Part shown: positions 11,172 to 21,853 of the stretch, one piece after another
Numbering within the stretch: position 1 is the stretch's first letter
How the letters are laid out: each line of letters begins with the position of its first letter
Assembly: GCA_014898415.1 (NCBI GenBank)
Contig: RCTD01000018.1
Coordinates: forward strand, 501,001-565,000
DNA length: 64,000 nucleotides
Direction: 5' to 3'
DNA from: Stromatinia cepivora
Taxonomy: Eukaryota; Ascomycota; Leotiomycetes; Helotiales; Sclerotiniaceae
The notes under the pieces: model-generated
Told to the model about the DNA's origin: nothing
Database searches by the model: none
Seen by the model: the letters and a program-made list of their open reading frames with translations, nothing else
Translations under genes and position numbers: made by a program

Positions 11172-12968
11172 GGAGGGGATTGTGGAAATGGGGAGGGTGG
11201 AGGGGAGAGGTGGCTCTTTTTTGAATTGTTAGCATTTCAACAACATGCATGAATGATACTTAGCGTTTTAACAACACTTATACCCAGTCAATTTTAAGTT
11301 ACTTTTTTCTCATAGCCATAGGGCATCTTATATTGGCAGTTATTTCATGTGTGATTCGGAGATGAGGACGCTTTTGGTTGTATGCAGGCTACTTAATATC
11401 TCCAGATTTTACACCATACATAGTGTTCCTCCGAGTCCATATTGAGCCTAGCCCCGACATAACTATACCATATTTATCCGCAACAACAAATACCCTTCCT
11501 CCCTGACACTCGGTACTGGTATGCAAAGTCGATTCGCAGTGTCCACGTAATTCGGAATCGAGAGAGAGCCCAACACTAGGAAACTACGTCCAAGATTAAC
11601 TCATGATTAATACTCTGGTTGGGACTACTCGCTTTACCAAAGCGATGTACTCGAGTATTAGTAGTGGAATACATTACGATCCCATGGTATACTTGAAGAC
11701 TCCTCAATCTTGTCGATATTCGCGCCTGGAGATCAACTTTCTAGCTGCGGGATAGCAATTTTATTAGTCGTAAGGCTTGTAAGGCTCATCATACGATTAA
11801 ATTGCTGGAGGGGTAGAAGTCGAGAATGTATGAGACTATTATGTTCGCCCGGGCTAAATATGAGAGTGAGAGATACATCTTGATGGCAAGATGGGATTTC
11901 AAAGGGGAATCGTTGTGTATCTTGCTGTGTATATTGTCACCAGCTTCCATTCCACTATGCCATCACATCGAAAATAAAGCGCGTCCTGAACGATGATCTT
12001 TTTAGAGGATAGGAAATTTACTACCGGTCCAATGAAGTAGCTCATGGACTTCACAAACCACACGCAACAAGTCTTCTACGACCAATACGGCCGGAGCTCT
12101 AACGGCGACTACAAAACCTCTCTCAATCGATTTACAAATCATCAACTTCCTTGTTACTTACATCTAAGACGCGATATACATTACTCTCCAATCTTAAACA
12201 CATTTATCACAGAGAATCTTATAAAGATACTGATCTCAAGATTAACCGCGAATTTTAGATGATACTCGCTTATTACCGAGCCTGCTTGGTTGCTTGCAAT
12301 TTTTGCTATGTGTTGTTGATGCTGTTGTGTTGTATTGTTGAGAAGAATAAAAAGAGGGAATAAGAGGAGGGACGAGAGATTAAATTGAATCAAGCGAGAA
12401 TTTGAAGCTTGAAGGTGATTTGTGAGGTCGCTAAGGATTTGGCTGAGGTTCTTGGAGAAAGAAGAGTGGAGGGGAAAATGGAGAGTGAAGGTTGGGGGTG
12501 AAAATGGGGTGATTGGTCAGGATTTTGAGGGGGGGGGGTTATCTAGGAGATTGGGATCTATTTCCTTTTCTTTAGCCATTGCATTTGCCTACAGGATCTA
12601 GCAGATATTCATTAGTAGCTGCATTAGCTCCATTCTCCTCCTCATTAGCACCAGCATGTCTATAAACTCTATCTGCACTTCATTCGTTAGTATATATATA
12701 CCTCTTCGATTAACCTATAATTTCCACCCACCAACAACCACCTAGCTCAACCATAAACCACCACATTCCACAGCTCCACACATCTCCTATCGCCGTACAT
12801 TCCCCTCTACTCACCTCTCACATCATCCACGTTTCTCAACCCCCTCATCTCTCAACGACCTCCTCACCCTCTCCTCAAACCTTCCCCTCTCACCCCTCCT
12901 CTTAATAATCCTCTGCATCTGCATCCCATTAACATACAACGTCCTCTCCACCCTCTTCCCTCCACCCT
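11172..12968. other. Gene-poor intergenic stretch
   Basis: No gene recognised in about 1.8 kb. Small frames at 12044-12393 are antisense to each other and featureless. A G run lies at about 12530-12538, and 12690-12968 is strongly pyrimidine-rich on the plus strand. The last about 150 bases probably encode, in a shifted frame, the lost C-terminus of the minus-strand gene at 12969-13577. Confidence 0.4.
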
Positions 12969-13577
12969 CTACTCCCTCCCCTCTATATCCCCCTCCATCC
13001 CCCGATTTTCAAACCCCTCATTCAAAACATATGTACCTTCCCCTGGACCCGCCATGTTTTCAAATCTCTCACTCAAAACATATGTACCTTCCCCGGGAAC
13101 CGCCATATTTTCAAACTTTTCACTCAAGGCATATGTAACCTCGCCCGGCACTGCCGTATTTTCAAACCCCTCACTCAAAACATTTGTACCTTCCCCGGCA
13201 ACCGCCATATTTCCAAACACCGCACGAACAGCTGCCGGGGACATGGGTTTGAAATCGTGAAATGGCGGGTTTGATGGATGATTAAATGCAGATGAAAATG
13301 CAGATGTTGATGCGGATTTGGATGAGGATGCGAATGTGAATGCGGATTGAGATTGTCGTCTTATTTCTGTTATTTGGGATAGTAATGAATTGGTTTGCTG
13401 TGAGAGAGCTGTGCGCTCGGCTTCCAGTTGATGGATTCGTTGGTTGAGGGAGGCGATTTGGTTGGTTATGGCGGATTTGTTGGCGCCGCAGAGGGGGCAA
13501 CTTTCGTAGTTGGTGAAGTCGTTGGCTATGGGTTGGAATTGGGGAGGAAGAGGGGGAGGGAGGAAGGGGTTTGTCAT
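12969..13577 (-). CDS. Coiled-coil protein with CxxC motif and 17-residue tandem repeats; C-terminus frame-shifted
   Basis: The frame as sequenced encodes 202 residues from the ATG at 13575-13577. A proline-rich start is followed by ESCPLCGANKSA (one CxxC), then a coiled-coil segment at about residues 38-72 (ITNQIASLNQRIHQLEAERT and onward), a Ser/Ala-rich linker, and four tandem 17-residue repeats of the type NMAVPGEGTYVLSERFE. The protein stops at 12969, but the next frame stays open for a further about 50 codons to a TGA at 12823-12825. That stretch reads as a highly charged, amphipathic segment (RTLYVNGMQMQRIIKRR). One missing base in the G5 runs opposite 12989-12993 or 12999-13003 would connect the two. 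Function is unknown. Confidence 0.55.
   Translation of the reverse strand: MTNPFLPPPLPPQFQPIANDFTNYESCPLCGANKSAITNQIASLNQRIHQLEAERTALSQQTNSLLSQITEIRRQSQSAFTFASSSKSASTSAFSSAFNHPSNPPFHDFKPMSPAAVRAVFGNMAVAGEGTNVLSEGFENTAVPGEVTYALSEKFENMAVPGEGTYVLSERFENMAGPGEGTYVLNEGFENRGMEGDIEGRE
13009..13212. repeat. 51-bp coding minisatellite, four copies
   Basis: Four adjacent copies of a 51-bp unit at 13009-13059, 13060-13110, 13111-13161 and 13162-13212, with a decayed fifth unit to about 13220. Each starts TCAAA(C/T) and contains ACATATGTACCTTCCCC or a close variant. Because 51 is a multiple of three, copy-number changes keep the minus-strand reading frame. Confidence 0.85.
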
Positions 13578-14883
13578 TTTTTTTTGGTTGGAGCTGGTGG
13601 TGGTGGAGAGGTGAGGAAAGATGTAGATGAAGATGTGGTTTGGGCTATTGATGTTAGTTTTGAGGCAGAAAATTCACACAGGAAAATACATGAGTGGCAA
13701 CTTGATGGTTGAACATACTTTTGATTTTCCTGTTTTGGACAAAAAAGATGAATACCACAGTCCTGGCGTGAAGTTACTTGAAGTAATGAAGGGAACTGAG
13801 TGGATGACAGCGCGAAAGAAATCAGGTCCGCGTCCAATGTAGTCAGACTTCGGGCTTGTTATTCTAAGAAAATCCTCAAATATGAATTGAGATTCGTTTG
13901 GGAATAGATTCACCTCATAGTTGAGGTACTTTGAACTCACACTATTTTGAGTTGACCTTGTGTTTAAAATAAAATGAAGGTGCGAAGGCCGAGCCATCCA
14001 CAGAAGACTAGATAGGTAGGTATATTGGGCGAAACTCACTTTTGGCCAATGGCATTCATTCATGTCAATTGAGGTATAGAATTGATTAAAGTAGAAGTGA
14101 AGATTAAGTGAAGTATATAATAAATGGAAAAAAAATATATATTATCCAGTTACGAGGTTTATATCATCATCATCTAAAGGGGAAGAATGACATCTCAAGA
14201 ACCAGGAATTCAATATTGGCTGTCAAATCTTTTATGGGGAAGCTTTTTCATTGCTATTCCACAGCTCTTGTCTACTATTTTTGCCAGTCTAAATACCTAT
14301 CTATTCTCACTCCATCATCTTATTTCTATTGTAAGGTGATGATGATAGTATCATCGGGATTTGGATGAGGAGACTGAGGGGTTGGGGCCGATTTTCTTCG
14401 GAATCAACGGCTTGGTAGCAATTCTTTTGACATTCATGAAGCAACGACCTGATTGTGATTTAGTTGGATGAACGCCTGCGAGTTTCCTAGTATTTTGGAG
14501 TTAGTTTCTTCACTTCGGGGGAAAAAGGGGGTTGTGTTTAGATGGGTAAATAAAAAGTTCATTCACAGGGCTTGTTGGGTTTGTTATTTCACATATCATT
14601 TGGCATGGTAGTCTTTATTATTTTAATTTTTTGTATTTTTTATATGGATTTTTTGCTTATATTTATTCTATTCTCTAGTTCGTTATATGCGGCCCGTAAT
14701 GCTATCAATCTAAATACCAACAAAGCATTTCCGCTTTCCTTTCATATCTCATGATTTGTATCATGGATCGTACTAAAAATGAACAAAGACCTCTTAGCAT
14801 TTTTCATATCTCATAACCCGCTTGAAATCTTTTCAAGAACAGAACAAGAACAATAAGAATGAAAGAAAAAGACAAAGAGAAAC
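13578..14883. other. Intergenic, no gene recognised
   Basis: About 1.3 kb with only short, mutually overlapping frames. It includes the 5' flank of the repeat protein and the 3' flank of the 570-residue gene. I see nothing specific. Confidence 0.45.
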
Positions 14884-16596
14884 TCAAGGCATATCATCAT
14901 CCTCAAACAATTCACCATTCCAAATATCCTCATCTTCTTCCGGCCATTCTAATTCTCCGGGTGGTGGTGGGAGACCTAGGATGGCGCGGCGAGCATAGAC
15001 AATGTTGTCGGGTACCGGTTCCATGACCACAACCCGCAGAGGTGCGAGATCAACGAAAAAGGGTGAATCTTCTGGTTCTTGTTCGTGCGAGCCTTGGCGT
15101 TCCCGTTCCCGTTCCTCCTCAAGTGCTCTTCTAACTCTGGCATTTCGTTCGTTGTTCAACTCACTGAGTGCTTCCAAGGCATTTTCCGCGTTTCGTTGAA
15201 CCATCATCCATTCGGCTTCTGTGGGCCAGGTTTCGCTATCTAATTGTCTGTTTAAAAAGCGGAGTGGCGGGATGATGAATGGTGTTCCGGAATTGAAGTA
15301 TTGATCGGGAAGAACTTGCATGAGGGTGTTTGATATTTGAAGCAAAGATTCGAGTCCTGCGATGGATGCCTCAAGTCTTTCTCTGGTTGGTGTGATTTGA
15401 ATGCCCGCTTCACTGAGTTCATCGTCGAGATCATCATCAGATTCCTCATCCTCAGGTTCCTCGTCCTCGGAGAAAAAATTGACCGATGATGCCCTTCTCG
15501 GGCGTGTCTCGGGTCTACCTGTGAGAGCTCGGAACGTTCGTGCGGCGATGGTGTTCCGTATAAAGTTAAAGAGCGTGTGTTGTGCTGGGGCTATCTGTGC
15601 CAAGTAGACTCGAAAACCATCAACAAGACGATACCAGCGTTGAAAATGTGGTCTGATTCGTCCCATCGTGTTCTCGTACTGGACCACCCACTGGCGGAAG
15701 GTGATGCGTTCGGGCATGTTTACTGTGACCCAAGCGGGTGTGTCACCTTGTATGACGCGGGCGTTGGGGTCGAAATCAAAGGTCTCTTCGTCGAGAAGTT
15801 GTAGACGGACGACCTCGCTGCGGAATTCATCGATGGTCTCATTGGATCCTTCCCGGGTCAAGACATCGAGATAATCATTGATCTCTCCACGGACTCCATC
15901 CTCGTAAATGAACCGATCTGGGATATCTCCGGCCCACTCTCCAAATGTTGGACCGGCTGGTTGTGGTGCCTCCATGATCAAATTTAGGGCATGTTGATAG
16001 TGTTTCGTGCTGCCGACTTCGTGGAGGGAAAATTCTTTGTCCGATTCGGTCATGGTTCTGACACCAGAATCGATCTCGGCTTGTCTTCTTAAACATTCAT
16101 CCATTATCTTTTCCTCGTGAAAAATCATCGTGACGGCTCTCTCGGCTTCTTCGCTCAATTCTCCTTTGACTTTCGAGCATTCTTTTGAAATTTGGTTGGC
16201 ACGGATCAAGAGACGTTCTCTGTGTGCTTCAATCAATCCTTCATGCATGTTAGTAAACCCGACACAGTAAGGATGAAGCCTCTCATGATTATCGAAAAGT
16301 TCAGTATACTTAGCAGCAATTCCCTCATCAGTCAATGGAAGTGGCCGTTCCAATCGCATCCATTCGAGGATTGCCTTAGCTTGTCTATGATGAACAGCAA
16401 TATTTCGTGACTCTTCTTCGGCTCGTTGTCTTTCCCTGTGCTTGCAATCCTTACAAGCTCTGATTCGGCGATGTCGTCCTCGAATGGCGTGGGTGGCGGT
16501 TTCGGTGGTGACCTCGGGGTATTGTTCGCATTTGGAAACGTAATTGATGGTTTCCTTGCGGCATTCCTTGCAAAACGATCGGTGTGCGAAACACAT
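14884..16596 (-). CDS. Hypothetical 570-residue protein with N-terminal Cys/His cluster
   Basis: Intronless frame of 570 residues starting at the ATG at 16594-16596. The N-terminus carries Cys/His residues that could bind zinc: MCFAHRSFCKECRKETI, then KCEQYPE and ACKDCKHRERQRAEEE. After this come about 450 residues of helical, charged sequence (for example LIEAHRERLLIRANQISKEC), an acidic segment near residue 390 (EDEEPEDEESDDDLDDE), and an acidic C-terminus (EWPEEDEDIWNGELFEDDD). No known domain was recognised. The MC-x(n)-C start resembles other short Cys-starting fungal proteins such as the product of the gene at 17801. Probably a lineage-specific protein of unknown role. Confidence 0.7.
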   Translation of the reverse strand: MCFAHRSFCKECRKETINYVSKCEQYPEVTTETATHAIRGRHRRIRACKDCKHRERQRAEEESRNIAVHHRQAKAILEWMRLERPLPLTDEGIAAKYTELFDNHERLHPYCVGFTNMHEGLIEAHRERLLIRANQISKECSKVKGELSEEAERAVTMIFHEEKIMDECLRRQAEIDSGVRTMTESDKEFSLHEVGSTKHYQHALNLIMEAPQPAGPTFGEWAGDIPDRFIYEDGVRGEINDYLDVLTREGSNETIDEFRSEVVRLQLLDEETFDFDPNARVIQGDTPAWVTVNMPERITFRQWVVQYENTMGRIRPHFQRWYRLVDGFRVYLAQIAPAQHTLFNFIRNTIAARTFRALTGRPETRPRRASSVNFFSEDEEPEDEESDDDLDDELSEAGIQITPTRERLEASIAGLESLLQISNTLMQVLPDQYFNSGTPFIIPPLRFLNRQLDSETWPTEAEWMMVQRNAENALEALSELNNERNARVRRALEEERERERQGSHEQEPEDSPFFVDLAPLRVVVMEPVPDNIVYARRAILGLPPPPGELEWPEEDEDIWNGELFEDDDMP

Positions 16597-17800
16597 TTTG
16601 AGTGATTGTTTGTTGGGATAGTAGGTTGTTTGTGTGTGTGCTTAGTCTGATTGGGTCAAACTGTTGAGTTTTTAAACGAGAAAAGAAAAGGGGGCACAAT
16701 CTGAATTGACTTTGCAAGACTTATAGAGAAAACAATGGCATTGTACTTCTACTGTGGTGTCCATTTCTTTGTTTGAATTTTACAGAACAGCCCATCTGCT
16801 TCTTTGTTAAACCGGTGAAGACATTTTCCCACGACCTCTGAACAATGTTGTTGTCTCGCAACTACTCAAAGTCTAGCTGTAATCTGGTCGGTTTGTATGT
16901 TAGCCATATCTCGAATAGCTTTGATCAGTTGTTCAGGACCTGTTTTTGCATTCTTGCTTTCCGTGCCAGTGGTTGTTACGATGTTAATGCCGAAACACAC
17001 AGCATTTGCACTAATTTCAGGGGAAGGTCAAGCGTCGCCATCTCACACTCAACATTTCCCCCCTCCAAATACATCCCTCTTACATCGATGTGCTACTATC
17101 ATCGTGAAGAGATATAGCAACAGCCAGCTTCAATGTTGTATATCAAAATGTAGAAAATAAGAAATCCGTCAAAAGACACAACACATTGTGAAGTATATCC
17201 GGGAGCTCTAACATTTGGCGAGCGAGCATTTTAACCCCCCACCCCTCCCTCCCCCTCCTCTTAAAGTGAAGTTCAATTCTAAAATAAATTTAGGCTTCAC
17301 TTGAAGTTGGAAATCAAAGTAAAGTAAAAAAAAACATGTCTCCAATAACAGAAGACCCGTCCAATTACCCAACAAATATCACCCCAAGTATCTAAGTATT
17401 CATCTGAACCTCCTCCCTCTAAATTCACTTTCCTTACACACTAGCCGCTCCTCGGCTTTCTGAAGAAAATTCGCACCAATTCACCTTTCTTCCATAACCG
17501 TACTCAAAAACCTTTCCTCTCATATAAATTCGCTCTATTTTCCACCATCTTCAAAGTCGCATCTTGAACTTTCAATCTCAAGAACAAAAAAACACCTTTA
17601 ATCTTTATTTCTTGCAGTCTTGCTTTTATTCCTCTCCGTTGCTTCAACTTCGATCAGAAAGATATTTCAATAGTAGCCAATAAATAAATCATACTTCCCG
17701 ACCTCTCGAATCACCTCAACCACAATATCCACGCGACAAACCCAAGCACCCAGGCCCAAAAACCAAACGCTCCAACACAACTACCAACCACAGAAGAAAA
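16597..17800. other. Divergent intergenic region, 1.2 kb
   Basis: No gene seen. It must hold promoters for the minus-strand 570-residue gene and the plus-strand Cys-rich acidic gene. The half next to 17801 is C/T-rich on the plus strand, a common feature of fungal promoters and leaders. Confidence 0.45.
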
Positions 17801-18709
17801 ATGTGCAAAACAACCCACACGCACTACGCCTGTTTCTGCACCGCTCTCATCGTTCATTCCTGCGCTCTCAATTATCCACTCGGTCGTCTCGTTTGTCCTC
17901 CACCACATCTAGTTAAGAAACATATATATGTCTATGCAGATTGTGATGATTGTTTGACAGCGGCTGAGGAGAGGAATAAGAATTTTGTGAAGAAGGCTAG
18001 TAGGGCGTGGATGAGGACGGGTGGAGAGGTGATGGATGATGGTGAGGAAAGAGAGGACGGGGAGAATGGAGATAGAGATGAGGAGGGAGAGAGTGTGCAG
18101 GAAGTACATTTGGAGTGTGAAGAGGGTGGAGATGAGGGAGGGGAAGGGGAAATTTATGATATGGACAGGGAAATACAATATAATGTGATGACAACGAGAA
18201 AGAAGCACAAATATTCAAGTACAAATGGGAACAAAAACTCAGACGAAGACGCACACTTATCAGCCGCACAACTAGCCATCCAATCCGAGATCGACGAACC
18301 AGAAGGCGCTTCCGACGAAAACGACGATTTGGCAGCAGCAGCGCAATTACTATCAGCACTTCGTCAAGAACTTGGAGATACTGATTTGATTTTGCAAAGT
18401 GGAGATGTGGAAAATGAAGATGAGGATGAGGATGAGGATGAGGATGAGGATGAGGATGAGGATGAGGATGAGGATGAGGATGAGGATGAGGATGAGGATG
18501 AGGATGAGGATGGATGAGGATGAGGATGAGGATGAGGATGAGGATGAGGATGAGGATGAGGATGAGGATGAGGATGAGATGAGGATCAAGAGTATAACGA
18601 GCATGTACAGACGATTATGGAGAATTTAGGAAAGCTGAGGGAGGAGAGGGATATGCAAGTGAAGCGATCCGTTGATGCTATGCATATTGAGCAGGAAGAA
18701 GATGCGTGA
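17801..18709 (+). CDS. Cys-rich N-terminus, acidic protein with broken GATGAG array
   Basis: The frame opens at the ATG at 17801 (MCKTTHTHYACFCTALIVHS) and has about nine cysteines in its first 55 residues (CFC, CDDC), a probable metal-binding or disulphide module. Charged, acidic sequence follows, then an Asp-Glu run encoded by GATGAG units from 18419. At 18512 the array loses its 6-bp register and the frame meets TGA at 18515-18517, after 238 residues. Past a second register change near 18578 the original frame is open again and encodes a plausible helical C-terminus (EHVQTIMENLGKLREERDM), ending at TGA 18707-18709. The two register changes together remove three bases, so the outer frames agree. 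The array contains no GT, so splicing cannot remove the bad stretch. Either a true break or an assembly error in the repeat. Confidence 0.55.
18419..18578. repeat. GATGAG hexanucleotide microsatellite, interrupted once
   Basis: GATGAG units run from 18419 to 18511 (15.5 copies) and, after one extra G, from 18513 to 18578 (11 copies). The first block encodes Asp-Glu; the second block, in the same frame, reads Gly-stop repeatedly. Confidence 0.95.
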
Positions 18710-19273
18710 TTGGAGGTTTTGGGGAAAGATGTCTGGTGAATATGGAGTGCCGGTGTGCGGTTTGATTTCGATTTGTCGTTCAAATTGGATTGTGGTTGGT
18801 TGTAGTTAAGTTCATGCACTTGCGTGGGAATTTTCATTTCTTTGGAGAGATCAATAGAGTTTAATGAAGTCAATTAATGGGTTCCTTCGATTATTCGTTG
18901 CATTTTGTCCCGCTTCCAAATTCAATGGTCGTCGTTTTCATGAAGCACTTTTTCTTTCATGCCGTCTAATCATCCTATTTCGCCTGCCATTCGACTATTC
19001 AAAACTGATGTGGCATAGACAAAATTACGCATGATAACAATAGCTCATGAATCATACAACAAAAAAAGATATGCAAAAGCAACGTGAATTGCGACTACTG
19101 AAGGGGAATCTTACATCATGCTATGAACACCCTCATCTAAATAATTTGCAAGCGATGCACCAACCATTCTAATTTTGACGCCAGTCCGAATCCACAGCGC
19201 TAAATTTCCGGTCCATAAATACAATTAACATAGGGAAATCATTAATGCGAAATATTCCATGCTAGCCCTTGGC
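18710..19273. other. Intergenic between convergent genes
   Basis: No gene seen in about 560 bases separating the acidic gene from the 3' end of DUG3. Confidence 0.5.
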
Positions 19274-21150
19274 TCAATTCCGATTGATACTATCTAACTC
19301 CGGGAAATACTGTGCTAGCTTATTTCTACTGTCACAATTCCTTGTGAGCTCTGGTGTATCAGGTGTGTCTATGTAATCAACCCCTGAAATTCCACTTGAT
19401 GCCCCGGAATCCATGGTATCGACTGGAATTTGTACCATTGCAGGGACAGGCGCAGTCGCACGTTTTTTCTTCGTGTTGCCCTGCTCCCCAGATTTGTAGG
19501 AGGTGATGGCGGGACGGGAGGGTGCTAGGGTGGCATGTCGAATGTCCGAGATTGCTGGTGCATACGATGTGTTGTTCAATATGTTGGGGTTATAGTTTTC
19601 TCTTGGTGACAGCATAGCTGACGATGGATTGAGTGTTTTGGCGAGTGATTGATGTAGTGACATAGATGTAGTGGGAGCTGGTGTTGTAGCTGGCGTTGAT
19701 TTTTCGTTGGTGACGAGGCCCTGGTCGGTAACAAATTGGGAGGATCGCGAATGATACGGATTGTGGTTATAGTATTCATCAATGATTGGATGTACCATAA
19801 CAGTTTGCTTGTGAATTGTCAAAATGGAATTAGTTGGAACCGTCACCCAACTTTCTGTAAATGTATTAGCAATGTTTTGTCCACGTGGCATGCAAATGAG
19901 GAATGTGCTGAACTTCGAAGAGGGGCTCTCTCGAAACAAGCGAGAAAAAGTATGGAGAGCTAAAAACACTAGCCACTTCGCGAATCTATCGACATGCAAC
20001 AATACATGGGGCTTTGAACCTCGCCTGAGTTTCGCCTGACGTGCAACATAAAGAAGATTTTCCAGTTCTAGGTTCTCGTCTAAGGATTTTCATGGGACTT
20101 GCGGGAATGTCTAGCGTCTATTGTCTCGGCCCTTGGCAAGATGAAGGGGCGGGGAATTAAATGCACAAAGGTAAGAAACAGGGGGAAATAATTACCTCTC
20201 TCAAATGTTAAAGGTTCGCTTGCAACGAGGACGATATCAGCACCCTTGTCTCGACGATCCATTTGGTACTCGCCCTTATTACCTTTGTCCTCCCATGTAG
20301 TACCGGAAGAGTAATAGAGACTGGCTGCCTCATCGGTCTTGCTACTAACATAACGAGTACAGACAACACTATGACCATCCGCAATTGCAAAATTCAACAA
20401 ACTTCGAATATCCAGATTTTCTTCCTCAATTGTCTTCTCCGGGATTGCTGCAATAAAATCGTTGATCTGCTTGATAGTAGCTAGCATGGCATGCCTCAGA
20501 ACAGTTGGGCCAAATCCCTCAGCTGGTGGAGCACTAGGATTGTAACCCATTCTCTCAAGTGTGTCCAGATATAAAGCGAATGCCCATTCACTGTCGGTAC
20601 CTCCATGAACGCCAAGATACCATTTATCGGCCAGTTTTTCGCCCAAGCGTCTTTTTATATGTTTCCAACCACCTAATCCGCCATTATGCATCCACAATAA
20701 ACTTCCATGAGAGAAGGGATGACAGTTGTCGTCACTGAGAGAGCCCTCGGTTGTAGCTCGTACGTGTGCAAATATGAGCGGTGAAGCGGTTTTTGAGGCA
20801 ATTCGTTGAAGGTTGATACAATTCCATGCAGGAATGGTAGATGTGAAGATACATGGCTCTGGTCCAAGTTCAGGTTCCGTGTAATAACCAATGCCAAATC
20901 CATCACCTGCAAACAATGTGAGTCACTGTGTCCTCAAATATAGGAATACCAGACACTACTAACCATTATGAGGTCTTCTCATGTCCAAACGAAGACGAGA
21001 GTCGAAAGATTGATTGAGAATTGAGTGAGTAGGATCCAAGATGATTTTGGACAGTAAAATGGCATCTGAGCCTTTATATACCTTACTATCATTAGTATTT
21101 TGTTGCATCTCAAAACTCGAACTTGTTTGACTCACCAGAAAGCGGCACAT
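19274..21150 (-). CDS. DUG3: DUG3-type glutamine amidotransferase (class II) of glutathione degradation
   Basis: Four exons on the minus strand: 21150-21136, 21081-20964, 20906-20196 and 19854-19274, giving 474 residues. Introns are 54, 57 and 341 nt. The first exon is only 15 nt and encodes MCRFL, so Cys2 becomes the N-terminal nucleophile typical of Ntn-type class II amidotransferases. Conserved blocks follow: RLDMRRPHNGDGFGIGYY, FAHVRATTEGSLSDDNCHPF, LLWMHNGGLGGW and GGTDSEWAFALYLD, and after the long intron WVTVPTNSILTIHKQTVMVH. In yeast, Dug3 works with Dug2 to cleave the gamma-glutamyl bond of glutathione in the cytosol, with Dug1 finishing the Cys-Gly dipeptide. The last about 150 residues are a low-complexity Ser/Thr/Pro extension, which seems to be a filamentous-fungal addition. 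The large third intron has no second plausible exon inside that I can see. Confidence 0.92.
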
Positions 21151-21853
21151 CTTGCCCTCCGCTGAAATTCACAATTCTGAGCTTGACTGCTCTTGAAAGT
21201 TCTCCTCAAAAGTTTGACGTATGCGAATGAGATTTACTTTGTCGTACTTATTGGTAACAGTTTGAGAGAATGTTGGAACTTGTTTGCTATTTCAAGGGAG
21301 AAACCGCGAGGCTGAAGGTAAATTAACGGTATGGCGTAATTTGTTGGGTGCTGAGACATAAATTAAAGATCAAAGCCCAACGGATAACACAAGTACGATA
21401 GGTTGAGAATTATAAATCGGTAGTATTTGGGTTATTGATACAGTATATTCAGGGGTATTTATGATCAGGATATGCGGTATATATACACAAGGGAAAAGGG
21501 CAAACAAAATGTTGTATTTGTTGTGGAGTTTGTTATCAGATAGCCTGGATAGCCTCGTGATCAAGGCTGGATATTTTGGTGTTTTTCTTTGACCTCATTT
21601 CAGATGGGTCCCTTTTCTTTTCCAAGGTTCTTCAGCCGCCCGCCAAAATGATGTCTCTTATCAAGCCACAATCATGATTCACCAGCCACATATCCTGCAC
21701 GCCAACTTCTGATTCGACCTTTATTCATGCAAGACATGTGGAATTCAAACCACCCAAATACTTTAGTGGACAACAAAACCAGCAGAATGAAATTTATTGC
21801 TTCATGATTTTACAATCTTCTAAAGGATTGATACAATCTTAAGTCTGCCCAGT
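21151..21853. other. Divergent promoter region DUG3/MGM1
   Basis: About 700 bases with no gene. Both neighbours are transcribed away from it, so it carries both promoters. No specific binding site is claimed. Confidence 0.5.

Noticed and set aside
13009..13212. CRISPR-like array
   Set aside because: The units are contiguous with no unique spacers and encode protein in frame, so it is a minisatellite; the organism is a eukaryote.
13440..13505. Rad50-like zinc hook
   Set aside because: There is only one CxxC beside a short coiled coil and no ATPase; the resemblance is superficial.
17909..18359. Minus-strand frames opposite the acidic gene
   Set aside because: Shadow frames created by the Asp/Glu-rich coding of the plus strand.
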